Under the pieces are notes generated by a model. It was given only the letters and a program-made list of their open reading frames with translations, did not search any database and had not been told where the DNA came from. DNA of 39,659 nt from a virus. Positions 16,141-24,511 of this stretch are shown here, piece after piece (the first letter of the stretch is position 1; every line of letters starts with the position of its first letter). The translations under genes were made by a program, and so were the position numbers. The stretch covers positions 1 through 39,659 of the IMG/VR virus record IMGVR_UViG_3300045003_000010. One strand, written 5' to 3'.

Positions 16141-17699
16141 AAAATTCCTGCAGCCTTGATAACCAGATCGCTAGAGGTCCAAGTAAAATTACCAGAGCTT
16201 GCTACGATCTGTAATCTCAATGAGTGCATATAACCAGGGTTATTAGGCACCGTTGTCCACTGAGGTTCAAAAAGACTTACCCCGGCATCCCACTTGCCCG
16301 AATCCCAAAGACCTGTATCCCATATTGCTCCAGTTCCAACTGGAGTATAGGAAAATTGTGTCTGGCCGTTGAATGTATTAAAATCGTTATCAAAGGCCAT
16401 CATAATTTGGGCCGAGCCAGTAAACCCAAAATTTGGCCTAATCATTTCAATACGCTTTTGTGAGTGCATACCGAAATAATTATAAGCTTGCGCACAATTC
16501 GCTACAATCGGCGCTCCAGCATCATTACTTCCAACCCAAGCTTGGACAGTTTTCGTTCCTGCAGTGAAATAAAGATTCCCGTTAAACTCTATCCATGAAG
16601 AAGCATTCCAGCCTGTAAACCTACACCACGCTTTAGTCGTAGTATTCATTACATACTGATAAGACAGCACATCTTGCTGAACAGGTACGTTCACGATTAG
16701 TAAATTACCTGCCTTATGAATAATCATATCCCAGCCAATTACTGACGAATATGACGTTGCTGCGGTAATAAACGCACCGTCTATATTAAAGCTAATACTC
16801 GACGATCTATCAATAATAGTTGATTGAGCAAGCTTCGATAGCGGAATGATCCCAATAGTGCTAAGATATAAAAGATCTCCACCATAGGCCAAAAACGGCT
16901 TATCTCCTATCGGCAACGGTACGTCGAAGATACCAATCAATGACCAGGTGGAGGAACTTGCTGGGTCGATACCTTGATAAACAGCAATTTCACCGTTAGA
17001 AGTAGCAATGACAAACCGATCATCAACACCAAAGCCAAAATCAAGTGTCCAAGTCCCGATAGCGACAATGTGACCTCCCTTTCTGAAGAGAGCCCCTACT
17101 GGAAATAGCGTCGCTGGTCCGGCGATAGAGTCAATTCCGAGATAGTAAAGGTTTGTAGAGTTTTTCTGAATAGCCCAGATACGGTGCTTGTGCGTAGCTA
17201 CATAATTCCACTGAGTAGTGTCCGCACCAGTAATGGAAGGATTACTCCAAGTCGTACCGTCGTAGAGAATGGCTGCATCGGAACCATTTACGCCAAAGAG
17301 AAAATTCCCTCCAGCCGTAGCCATCATCGTAGTTTTGAAGAAACCTCCAGTACAAGCAAAAACTGACGCGCCGATAGCACCGCTGTTCGTCACATCGTAG
17401 ATGCCAGAAGTCGTTGCTGCAAATAACTTATTTGTAACAGGACCATTGTAAGGCAAAAAAGAGTGCAACGTCGCTGGCGCGCCTGTAGCCCAATTAACAC
17501 TTCCATTGCGAATAACTACGTCTTGCACACCCGGAAAAAAGTTATCCAACTGAATTGCTTCAGTTGGTCGCATGTTTGCTAGATTACCTCTTGCGTTCCA
17601 ACCATCATACGGTGCTAGAAGTGTAGTCGGTCGCGCAGTAGCCTCGTTCGGAGGTGGGATCATGCTTCCACTTCTATTCGCTATCTTAATCCCACGCAT
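16137..17699 (-). CDS. P22 gp10-like tail hub / DNA stabilisation protein
   Basis: The 520-residue protein has the signs of the beta-propeller-like stabilisation proteins that close the portal channel. It carries an early NMRPTEAIQLDNFFPGVQDVVIRNG segment and repeated strands with aromatic-glycine turns (GNLYFTAGTK, GGDLLYLSTIG, AWCRFTGW). A C-terminal domain reads WDTGLWDSGKWDAG and HSLRLQIVASSGNFTW. These features recur in gp10-like proteins of many podoviruses. It follows the adaptor gene directly (ATGA overlap), the same order as P22 gp4 then gp10. Assignment is by pattern and synteny. Confidence 0.8.
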   Translation of the reverse strand: MRGIKIANRSGSMIPPPNEATARPTTLLAPYDGWNARGNLANMRPTEAIQLDNFFPGVQDVVIRNGSVNWATGAPATLHSFLPYNGPVTNKLFAATTSGIYDVTNSGAIGASVFACTGGFFKTTMMATAGGNFLFGVNGSDAAILYDGTTWSNPSITGADTTQWNYVATHKHRIWAIQKNSTNLYYLGIDSIAGPATLFPVGALFRKGGHIVAIGTWTLDFGFGVDDRFVIATSNGEIAVYQGIDPASSSTWSLIGIFDVPLPIGDKPFLAYGGDLLYLSTIGIIPLSKLAQSTIIDRSSSISFNIDGAFITAATSYSSVIGWDMIIHKAGNLLIVNVPVQQDVLSYQYVMNTTTKAWCRFTGWNASSWIEFNGNLYFTAGTKTVQAWVGSNDAGAPIVANCAQAYNYFGMHSQKRIEMIRPNFGFTGSAQIMMAFDNDFNTFNGQTQFSYTPVGTGAIWDTGLWDSGKWDAGVSLFEPQWTTVPNNPGYMHSLRLQIVASSGNFTWTSSDLVIKAAGIL

Positions 17700-18418
17700 C
17701 AGTTATGCACCGGCCAGGTATTAGTTGGAACCATCACTCCAGGTTTAATCTCATTCGGATATGGATTAGCCAGATCAATACGACGCTTGACCTTATCCTT
17801 TGCGATATAGTTATTCAGTAATTCCCAAAACCTACTTTCATCGACTTGGTAAGGAAGTCCCTTAACCTGCTTCCACCTGAACATTAATCCCTTACGAATG
17901 ATGTTCTCAGGCAGAATAAAAAGATCGGTGTCAGCCGTGATACTAGACTTAAGATTACCATTAGCGTCAGTCACTAGCCACTTGCTCATGTATTCAAAAG
18001 CAATATCATCTGACGTAGTGCCAGGAACTGGATACAATAGTAAGTGATTCTGCCTAATTCTAAATTTATACCACGTCCCTGCGCTTGGCAGTGCCATTAA
18101 CGCCTGCCATTCACTTTCATCAACCGGACCTGTCAATGCTCGCATCAATGTCCGGTCGAAGAAAGTCTCAAATATAGCAAAAGCATAACCATTCGGCGCG
18201 AGGCTGTCCATCGATCCCTGATCCATTCCAGGAATAGTCGAAAAAACAGCCTCTTGTGTAGCTACGTTATACTTTGACTCTCCTGCAATATCATCTAAAA
18301 GTTCTTGCAAAATAGCCAATAGCTGTTGCGTCTGTGTATCCGTAGCATTAACCACACCTGAAGGTACAGAGAGTGCGTGTATCTGACAGTGATTTTGGAT
18401 CACAGACAATACGGACAT
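17699..18418 (-). CDS. Head-tail adaptor, P22 gp4-like
   Basis: The 239-residue protein fits the adaptor proteins that dock under the portal. It has an N-terminal helical part (TQQLLAILQELLDDIAGE), a beta strand region with WYKFRIRQNHLLLYPVP, and a later helical part with LPENIIRKGLMFRWKQVKGLPY. The W.K.RI..N.L.L.P.P core is common to phage gp4-like adaptors. It lies directly upstream of the gp10-like gene and one base after the preceding stop. P22 gp4 also has muramidase activity; no such motif is apparent here. Confidence 0.72.
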   Translation of the reverse strand: MSVLSVIQNHCQIHALSVPSGVVNATDTQTQQLLAILQELLDDIAGESKYNVATQEAVFSTIPGMDQGSMDSLAPNGYAFAIFETFFDRTLMRALTGPVDESEWQALMALPSAGTWYKFRIRQNHLLLYPVPGTTSDDIAFEYMSKWLVTDANGNLKSSITADTDLFILPENIIRKGLMFRWKQVKGLPYQVDESRFWELLNNYIAKDKVKRRIDLANPYPNEIKPGVMVPTNTWPVHN

Positions 18419-19024
18419 TTAAGCATCTTCCTTTTTAGAAGCTTTGACAGTCAATGCCTCTACCTGTGCTTGAAGTTTTTTAATCTGAGCATCACGCTCC
18501 TTGTCGCGCTCCTTCAGCTCTAGGTTCTCAATTTCCAGGGCATTCATTTTTTCTACAAGTTTGCCCTGTTCGTTGGAACTTTCAAGCCAAATAACAGCCT
18601 TTTGCTTCAGCGCTCGCGCGCCCATCCCCAACCGCGCGAGCGCTTCTTCGTTAGCTTCGGCCAGCAATTCGACTGTCGTAATGCCCATATCTAAAAGCGA
18701 ATTAACCTGAGCTGGCGTAACACTCGGCCAATCCTTAATCGGCGCGCCAGTCTCTGGCGTTTCCCGAGAAGCTTTGTAATCTTCGTACTTCCGCCTATAG
18801 TGATGCAGCCAACTCTCTGGAACGCGCTCCTGCTTAACGCCTTCCTCAAGGTTAGCAAGCCAGTCATCGACCTTTTTTTCGATTCGATCTTTCGTCCCAG
18901 CAGGGGTTACAATTGCGTAAACTACATCATTACCAACGTAGTGCCCAGCCTTGATAGTCGCCGCGCGATCTTCTTCTGGCCTAATTTCAAACCTTACATA
19001 CGGCGGTTTAGGTTCATCAGCCAC
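18419..19024 (-). CDS. Structural accessory protein with helix-hairpin-helix-like and coiled-coil parts
   Basis: The 201-residue protein has an N-terminal globular part beginning VRFEIRPEEDRAATIKAGHYVG. A central VNSLLDMGITTVELLAEANEEALARLGMGARALKQKA resembles a helix-hairpin-helix/SAM-like fold, and a C-terminal coiled coil (about 150-200) carries repeats of EIENLELKERDKE. It lies between the decoration-like gene and the adaptor. In podoviruses this position holds head-completion or minor virion genes. No enzyme motif is seen. Its gene is preceded by a stem-loop at 19059-19097 that may reduce read-through. Confidence 0.6.
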   Translation of the reverse strand: MADEPKPPYVRFEIRPEEDRAATIKAGHYVGNDVVYAIVTPAGTKDRIEKKVDDWLANLEEGVKQERVPESWLHHYRRKYEDYKASRETPETGAPIKDWPSVTPAQVNSLLDMGITTVELLAEANEEALARLGMGARALKQKAVIWLESSNEQGKLVEKMNALEIENLELKERDKERDAQIKKLQAQVEALTVKASKKEDA

Positions 19025-19058
19025 TTAAAACTCTCCGAGAAAATTCCCCCTCAAAACA

Positions 19059-19097
19059 CTGCCAGCGGAGACTTGAGGGGTAAATCCCCGCTGGCAG
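19059..19097 (-). terminator. Stem-loop between decoration-like and next late gene
   Basis: A perfect 10-bp stem pairs 19059-19068 with 19088-19097. In the minus direction it is followed by TGTTTTGAGG. A smaller AATAG/CTATT stem sits next to it, just after the stop of the 242-residue gene. It probably attenuates transcription, so that coat and decoration genes are expressed more than the genes below. Confidence 0.5.
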
Positions 19098-19119
19098 ACC
19101 AATAGCCGAACGCTATTAG

Positions 19120-19848
19120 TTAGGTAATTGCGCCCTGAGCAATCGGGCTATTAAGCTGGACGACGTTAAAGAAAACCGTACCGTTATTATAAGTCGCGGT
19201 CACAGTTCCATTAACCTGTCCAGTAGTAGCTGCGCTCAAGGTCACAACGTTGCCTGATGGATCGATGTCACTTACAACCGTAGCAGCAGCAATGCCGGTG
19301 CCAGACAAGTAAGCTCCAATAAACCATCCATCGCTGTTGGGAACAAACAGCGTCACTGAGCCGTTATTAGCAAAGCAGTTACTCTTCGCAACAGTCTGCG
19401 AAGCTGCGATCGCTACTCTAGCACCAAGCAGCTGTTTGCTCGCAGTCTGCGCGCCACCCTGCCCAGCCGCCGCAATACCCAAAGAAGTATTCGCAGCTAC
19501 CGAAGCATTGCAGTTAACTGGCGCAACGCCGCAGACCATGAACCAACCATACTGACCTGCAGTAAACGAAGTCATTGCAACGTAGATCGACTGACCAAGG
19601 TTAGCCGTATTCGGCACCTCAGTCATCTGATGCAATACAGCATTACCGCTGATTACTGGAGTATCAACGCAGAGTCCGCCCATGCGAATAGTTCCATTCG
19701 CCTGAGCGTACATAATCTCCGCGCCACCCCAATACTGATCAACAAAGGTATTGATCAGCCCAGAAGGCATTCTCGCCGTTGTGTCTGGAAGACCAACGAA
19801 CGCTGCTCTCTGGGAGCCCACAAGGGGAGCAACTGAACGAAAAGTCAT
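19120..19848 (-). CDS. Capsid decoration/structural protein candidate
   Basis: The 242-residue protein follows the coat gene, separated by the palindromic element E2. It is beta-rich, with many Ala, Gly, Val, Asn and Thr residues, and a late Ig-like or fibre-like region (VVSDIDPSGNVVTLSAATTGQVNGTVTATYNNGTVFF). Position after the coat gene and composition suggest a capsid decoration, head-fibre or abundant virion protein. AAAGGA precedes the ATG by 7 bases. No family is recognised with confidence. Confidence 0.55.
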   Translation of the reverse strand: MTFRSVAPLVGSQRAAFVGLPDTTARMPSGLINTFVDQYWGGAEIMYAQANGTIRMGGLCVDTPVISGNAVLHQMTEVPNTANLGQSIYVAMTSFTAGQYGWFMVCGVAPVNCNASVAANTSLGIAAAGQGGAQTASKQLLGARVAIAASQTVAKSNCFANNGSVTLFVPNSDGWFIGAYLSGTGIAAATVVSDIDPSGNVVTLSAATTGQVNGTVTATYNNGTVFFNVVQLNSPIAQGAIT

Positions 19849-19865
19849 TTCAAAGTCCTTTCATA

Positions 19866-19899
19866 TTCCCGAAAATTTGGATTTTCAAAAGTTCGGGAA
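19866..19899. repeat. Palindromic element E2 after the coat gene
   Basis: Arms TTCCCGAA and TTCGGGAA enclose an AT-rich core containing GGATTTTCAAAAG. It lies in the 55-base gap between the coat stop and the next start. It is the same kind of element as 6818, 29224 and 36738. It may act as an RNA stem that protects or attenuates the coat message. Confidence 0.7.
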
Positions 19900-19903
19900 T
19901 TTC

Positions 19904-20878
19904 CTATGCGTGAATGACGCCCTGCAACCTGCGGTTGGTGCAGACAAGGTTGCCCATCCAGAGCACCGGGATAACCGCTGCGTCTTGGTTATAAGGCTTC
20001 ATCTCGTCCTGCACTGACAGGTTCGCATCACGATGCACCACCAGCTCAAGGTAGTCCGTATTAAGGAAATACATATGAGCCGCTGGAATACCGCTGCCAC
20101 CGTCAAAGATCACGTCGCAGTTTTTATACTTCAACGTCGTGAAGCCAGCATCACCATCAGTCGTATTGGTATAACGCTTGATAGCAACCTGCGAGGCTTC
20201 GTAGAACGTAAAGTAGTCATTCGATGCAACTGCAAGATCAGGCTGATCGTCGCCGCGCACCTGGTTCAACCATAGCGGAAGCATCAGACTGGTTTCCATA
20301 GTAGTCGCAGACGGTGTGACTGCACCACCACCCTGAATAGGCGCTGCCGCAGACTGCACCGCGTTCGCCCAGAAAGGCCATGCAGAAGAGTCAATCCCTC
20401 CCACAACGCCTGTTCCGGCATCAGCCACAAGCGCCTGAAGACCGCCAATCTGATTCGGCAGCGTTCCATCCGCATAAAGATCATACGAAAAGTTATTCTT
20501 GAAAGTCCGCATGGCATTTTTAATGCGAGCCTTTGCAAGCTTAACAATCGCAAACCCTGCGTTGTTGCTGCGAAGTTCCAAACCAGACGCAACGATGTTC
20601 AGCGCAATCTGTCTCCACTGAAACTCCGCAGCAGTGATCACATCACTCTGCTGAATATTCAGAACATCGTAACCAGAATAGCGCTGGTAAGTGCCATTCG
20701 CATTGTAATCAAGTGGCTGAGCAATCGTCAAACCACCATCTTCCAGTCGAATGTTACCCTTCTTTGTCAACCTTGCATAAAGCGCATTATTGCGCGAAAC
20801 GTTGTCTTTCACGTCGCTGGAGTGATTCCTCCAGGTAGTCGCGACCAGCTCCGTGAAGACTGAACTAGGAGTCGCCAT
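19904..20878 (-). CDS. Major capsid protein (P22-like coat fold candidate)
   Basis: The 324-residue protein has the features of a phage coat. It opens with TELVATTWRNHSSDVKDNVSRNNALYARL. A long helix region carries LAKARIKNAMRTFKNNFSYDLYADG (the backbone-helix pattern), and the C-terminus reads DYLELVVHRDANLSVQDEMKPYNQDAAVIPVLWMGNLVCTNRRLQGVI, typical of a coat's last strands. It follows the scaffold gene, with 19 bases between. I assign a HK97-fold coat. Whether an insertion domain like that of P22 is present cannot be seen. Confidence 0.88.
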   Translation of the reverse strand: MATPSSVFTELVATTWRNHSSDVKDNVSRNNALYARLTKKGNIRLEDGGLTIAQPLDYNANGTYQRYSGYDVLNIQQSDVITAAEFQWRQIALNIVASGLELRSNNAGFAIVKLAKARIKNAMRTFKNNFSYDLYADGTLPNQIGGLQALVADAGTGVVGGIDSSAWPFWANAVQSAAAPIQGGGAVTPSATTMETSLMLPLWLNQVRGDDQPDLAVASNDYFTFYEASQVAIKRYTNTTDGDAGFTTLKYKNCDVIFDGGSGIPAAHMYFLNTDYLELVVHRDANLSVQDEMKPYNQDAAVIPVLWMGNLVCTNRRLQGVIHA

Positions 20879-20897
20879 TTGTCAGTCCTTTTCTATC

Positions 20898-21929
20898 CTA
20901 ACCGCGTTCTTGGATTGCGGCCATTGTTTCTTCGAGCGTGTCGTCCATCGAACCTTTTGGAACCGTACCGTTCCGCGACTTCGAAGTTACGTCCACATGA
21001 TCGCCCATTGCACGTTGGCGCTTGGCAGCTTTCTTGGCCGCTTCGTCTTTTTGAGCGGATAGTTTTTCGGCTGTTAGCCGCTCTATCTCTTTCTCACGAA
21101 GATCAGGCCGACCCCATAGCGCGCGGTCATAGGCGTCTTGGAGACTTGTCGCAGCTCCAGCGTTAATGATCTTGTTGATGTCGTCAGCAAGTTCATCAAA
21201 TAGCGGGTGATTACCGTCATCAGCAAAAGCGTCGATTTGCGAGCGAGCAACTGCGCGGCGGCGTTCAATTTCTTGGTTCTGGGCAGAAGATAGACGATTT
21301 TCAAGTTCCTGGAAACGTCTATCATAAGCAGCTAGTCGGGGGTCTTGAGGTTCTCCTTGACCAGCTATATATTCGAGAAAATCCTTGAGAGGGATATTAT
21401 AGCTTTCGAACAGTCGCGCCGTTAGTTCAAGCTTCTGAGCAGGAGTACCGCGCGAAAGGAGGTAATGATTAGCTGCAAATGATTGAAACAATCCCACAGG
21501 ATCGATATTTTCTGCGGCCAAGATTGGTGCATAAGGTTCTACTACCTTTGAATATCTTGCGCCTAGATCAGCCGCTTCTCGATACGCATTAATCCCGCGC
21601 ATCATATCTTCTTCACGCTTTAAAATCTCTTGCTGCGCGCGCGAAGGTATCTTTGCCCAATCCTCAAGAGCCTCTTTTGTCCAAGTCTTTGGAGCCCCTA
21701 CGTCTTGGACAGCTTGCGAGTTGACTACCGGCTCGCTCGAAGTTTGGGCAGGAGGTTCAGCCACATCAGCAGTCTCGGTGCTGCCGGAAGACTTATCCTC
21801 CTGCCCCCCAGCAGTTTCGTCCGTTCCCTCGTCAGAACCTGCCTGTCCAAACAGTTCTTCAGAGATTTCCGCAGCACCAGCGGCGACGTCGAAATCTGAC
21901 TGGGTTTCTTGTTCTTTCTCTTCGTTCAT
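20898..21929 (-). CDS. Scaffolding protein candidate
   Basis: The 343-residue protein starts with a very acidic, disordered segment (about 1-75: EEKEQETQSDFD, DEGTDETAGGQEDKSS), followed by long helices with TKEALEDWAKIPSRAQQEILKREEDMM. A basic end (residues about 300-325) contains KKAAKRQRAMGDHVD. Acidic disordered start, helical core and basic coat-binding tail directly upstream of the coat gene are the hallmarks of internal scaffolds. It assembles the procapsid and leaves before or during packaging. Confidence 0.8.
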   Translation of the reverse strand: MNEEKEQETQSDFDVAAGAAEISEELFGQAGSDEGTDETAGGQEDKSSGSTETADVAEPPAQTSSEPVVNSQAVQDVGAPKTWTKEALEDWAKIPSRAQQEILKREEDMMRGINAYREAADLGARYSKVVEPYAPILAAENIDPVGLFQSFAANHYLLSRGTPAQKLELTARLFESYNIPLKDFLEYIAGQGEPQDPRLAAYDRRFQELENRLSSAQNQEIERRRAVARSQIDAFADDGNHPLFDELADDINKIINAGAATSLQDAYDRALWGRPDLREKEIERLTAEKLSAQKDEAAKKAAKRQRAMGDHVDVTSKSRNGTVPKGSMDDTLEETMAAIQERG

Positions 21930-21947
21930 AAATCCCCCCGAGGGTTA

Positions 21948-22355
21948 CTATCTTCGTTCGACTGCTAAATCACAGTGTGTGAGTTCGTTATAAAGTCGCT
22001 CTTTCTTAGCCGATGGAAGAGCTTCAATTTCTTTTTCGATGGTAGCGTCGAGCTTTCGATCAAGAGAAGCATCCGCAGCTTTTCTATATCTTTCAGCTGC
22101 CTCTTTTTCTCCAGTTTCCAAAACTCGGCAGTCATGGCGCTTGAGATTCTCTTCGTGGGCGCGGCGGGAATAAATATGCTGTCCAGTGATAGGACAACAA
22201 TAATCTGTCTGATCTACCGCAAACATAGGAGTAGAAATGACCCGCCGCGCCACCGATCCACAAGAGCAAAAAATTTCCTCTTCGAATTTGGCTAGAGGAA
22301 TAACGCGCTCGAAGATCTTTCCTGACCTCTCGCACTTAATATCATAAAGCGGCAT
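21948..22355 (-). CDS. Zinc-ribbon (FmdB-like) protein in head module
   Basis: The 135-residue protein opens with MPLYDIKCERSGKIFERVIPLAKFEEEIFCSCGSVARRVIS, which matches the FmdB-type zinc ribbon, though the first CxxC is reduced to a single cysteine before a CSCG pair. The C-terminal two thirds are helical and charged. Its start overlaps the portal stop (TAATG). Proteins of this type are frequent between portal and scaffold in podoviruses; the role is unknown. Confidence 0.6.
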   Translation of the reverse strand: MPLYDIKCERSGKIFERVIPLAKFEEEIFCSCGSVARRVISTPMFAVDQTDYCCPITGQHIYSRRAHEENLKRHDCRVLETGEKEAAERYRKAADASLDRKLDATIEKEIEALPSAKKERLYNELTHCDLAVERR

Positions 22356-24511
22356 TAGTCACTCTCGCTATCGTCGACAGACTGCACCTCTTGCCGCATC
22401 ATTGCCATTCTTTGCTCATGTTGCAATGCAGAGAACTCTGCTTTCTGTGCCAGCTGCGTCATCTGGTTCTGGGTTCCAGCGACCTTAGCTTGCATTTCTT
22501 GCATCTTTAGATTATGCTCAAGAACAGCCTCTGCCTGCGTATGTTCAAATTTTTGCTGCTCTAGCTGCTGCTCCATCGACATTTTAACTTGATCATTCTG
22601 CGCTCGCATTTGTTCTGTCTGTGCCTTCGCGCTTTCAGCCATTGCCTTGGCTTGGTCTGCTGGATCAGGGCCCTTAGGCGGAGGAGGCTGCATCATGTTG
22701 ATAGCATCTTCAAGCTGCGAACCGAAGTTATACCTGCGCGATATGGTAAGAAGCATCTGCTTCGCAACTTCCATAGGCATGACTTGTTCTTGAACAAGCG
22801 GCGCGATACCGTTGAGGAACTGACTAAGCGCATTGAGCAGATCAGAAATATCTTGTTTATCTTGACTTGCCTCAGCATCAATTGTCGAGTCAGTTTCTAT
22901 ATCAATTTTGTAATTAAAAATAAGCCGATTCTGCAGCACCTGCATTATCTGATCCCACGAAGGTGCTTGCATTGCCAAAGCGATTTGCGGTGGCAGTTGC
23001 GGCGGTGCAGGAGGTTGAGGAGGCTGCGCTGGGGGCTGTCCAGGCAGTTGGGGTGGTTGGGCTGCCGCAGCTTGCTGTGCCTGTTGCGCAGCTTGCATTT
23101 GCTGCATCTGAAGCTGTTGCTGGACTTGGGCCTTTTGCTCTTCGGTCATATAAGGCAATCCAGTCATTTGCTGAATTGTCTTTAGATCAAAGTTAGTTGC
23201 AGCAATTTCAATAATAATAGAAACAGCATCTCGACAGTATCTCTGAACCTCCCTCTGCATTCTTCTTAATCTCAGCGTTCCCCATTGCTGTTTAATTGTC
23301 TGCGCAGTGGCAGTCTCCGATGCGACTGTCGAGCCCCGAAGAATGTCTGAGATTCCAGTAATCTCATAAATAACTTGTTTAACCTGTTCCCGTTGTTGGT
23401 ATAGACTCTGTGCTGTAACAGCCAGTTCTTGCACGGGAACCGTCCACAAAAGCTTATCCATCCCACTACCATCTGGCATGGATTGGCAGTTCTCTACAGG
23501 CACCATCTCATTATCATCTGCCTGGAGCATCTTTTCGATGCCCTCGACTGCCGAGTTATAAGCTCCGCGAAACTTGATTGCTTTAACAATCGCCTTGAGC
23601 CGCCGCGTTAACTCGTTCAACTCACTAGCTTGCTGTTTATACTGTTCATAAAGCGGAGTCGGAACAAGCGTCGTAACCTTCCGCATGAAATTCATAGGCT
23701 TCGGGACAGGGAAAAAGCCAGTCAATTTCAGCGGATCATCAGAATACTTCAAAATAGTATCAGGCGCGAGAGGTGAGATAAAAAAGACTTTCTTTGTTCG
23801 CTTATCCCATATCTCATAAACTTTATAAGTCCTAACCCCCGTAAGCTCCTCACGATCTTGACCTTCGACAGCATTATCTCCGTCATCAGTCGAACCACCA
23901 GTCTTTCGAAGATCTGTAAACTTAGCTTTTTTGAAATTCTTTTTTAATTCATCGCTGGACATATCCCATTCGAAGCCGATCCAAGGAACCTTTTTCCAGG
24001 TCCGAGCGTAGCCGTGGATAAATTTATCCCATCGAACGGCTTCGCCATAAACGCACTCTTCGCCATAGCCATTCTCGTGAGCGAAATAGCGAAAGCGGCT
24101 AAGCCCGCGATTGACTAGAACCGCATCAAGAACAGCTTGCTGCGTTAGATCATCGAAACAGTCAAAATCTTCATCATCGTTATCGAGAAGAAACTTTGCA
24201 ACTCTCGTACATACTTCAGAGACAGCTTTACCAACCGGATCAGGGTCTTTAAACTTCCTCTGAACCATTGGGATGGGAAGTGCACTGTAGATAGCAGGAA
24301 CAAGCGTTTCAGTATTAGAATAAAGAATAGCAAAAGGTGTATTTTCAGGCTCGCGCGCCTCATACAATTTAACCACCTTTGCCCCGCGCTCACGATACTT
24401 CTTTTCCCGCTTCAGTGCGTCTTTAATCTCGGTCATCCACGCCTTGATAAAGTTCGTAGGATTACCCTTTGGCCCGAGTTCGGTTTCGTCATCGTCTGTA
24501 AGATCAGGCAT
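22355..24511 (-). CDS. Portal protein (P22-like)
   Basis: The 718-residue protein matches podovirus portals in length and layout. It has an N-terminal helical part with YSNTETLVPAIYSALP, a beta-rich wing with KVYEIWDKRTKKVFFI, and the crown/stem region with EQYKQQASELNELTRRLKAIVKAIKFRGAY. The ITGISDILRG segment is highly typical of this family, and a Gln/Pro-rich linker (about 470-510) is followed by a helical C-terminal barrel. It forms the dodecameric channel through which DNA is packaged. It overlaps the large terminase stop by 8 bases. The Q/P-rich stretch is an unusually long low-complexity insert. Confidence 0.92.
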   Translation of the reverse strand: MPDLTDDDETELGPKGNPTNFIKAWMTEIKDALKREKKYRERGAKVVKLYEAREPENTPFAILYSNTETLVPAIYSALPIPMVQRKFKDPDPVGKAVSEVCTRVAKFLLDNDDEDFDCFDDLTQQAVLDAVLVNRGLSRFRYFAHENGYGEECVYGEAVRWDKFIHGYARTWKKVPWIGFEWDMSSDELKKNFKKAKFTDLRKTGGSTDDGDNAVEGQDREELTGVRTYKVYEIWDKRTKKVFFISPLAPDTILKYSDDPLKLTGFFPVPKPMNFMRKVTTLVPTPLYEQYKQQASELNELTRRLKAIVKAIKFRGAYNSAVEGIEKMLQADDNEMVPVENCQSMPDGSGMDKLLWTVPVQELAVTAQSLYQQREQVKQVIYEITGISDILRGSTVASETATAQTIKQQWGTLRLRRMQREVQRYCRDAVSIIIEIAATNFDLKTIQQMTGLPYMTEEQKAQVQQQLQMQQMQAAQQAQQAAAAQPPQLPGQPPAQPPQPPAPPQLPPQIALAMQAPSWDQIMQVLQNRLIFNYKIDIETDSTIDAEASQDKQDISDLLNALSQFLNGIAPLVQEQVMPMEVAKQMLLTISRRYNFGSQLEDAINMMQPPPPKGPDPADQAKAMAESAKAQTEQMRAQNDQVKMSMEQQLEQQKFEHTQAEAVLEHNLKMQEMQAKVAGTQNQMTQLAQKAEFSALQHEQRMAMMRQEVQSVDDSESD

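Noticed and set aside
22589-23185. 198-residue plus-strand frame opposite the portal gene
   Set aside because: It is very Leu/Arg/His-rich, as expected for the antisense of a Gln/Pro/Ala-rich coding stretch. It is a shadow of the portal.
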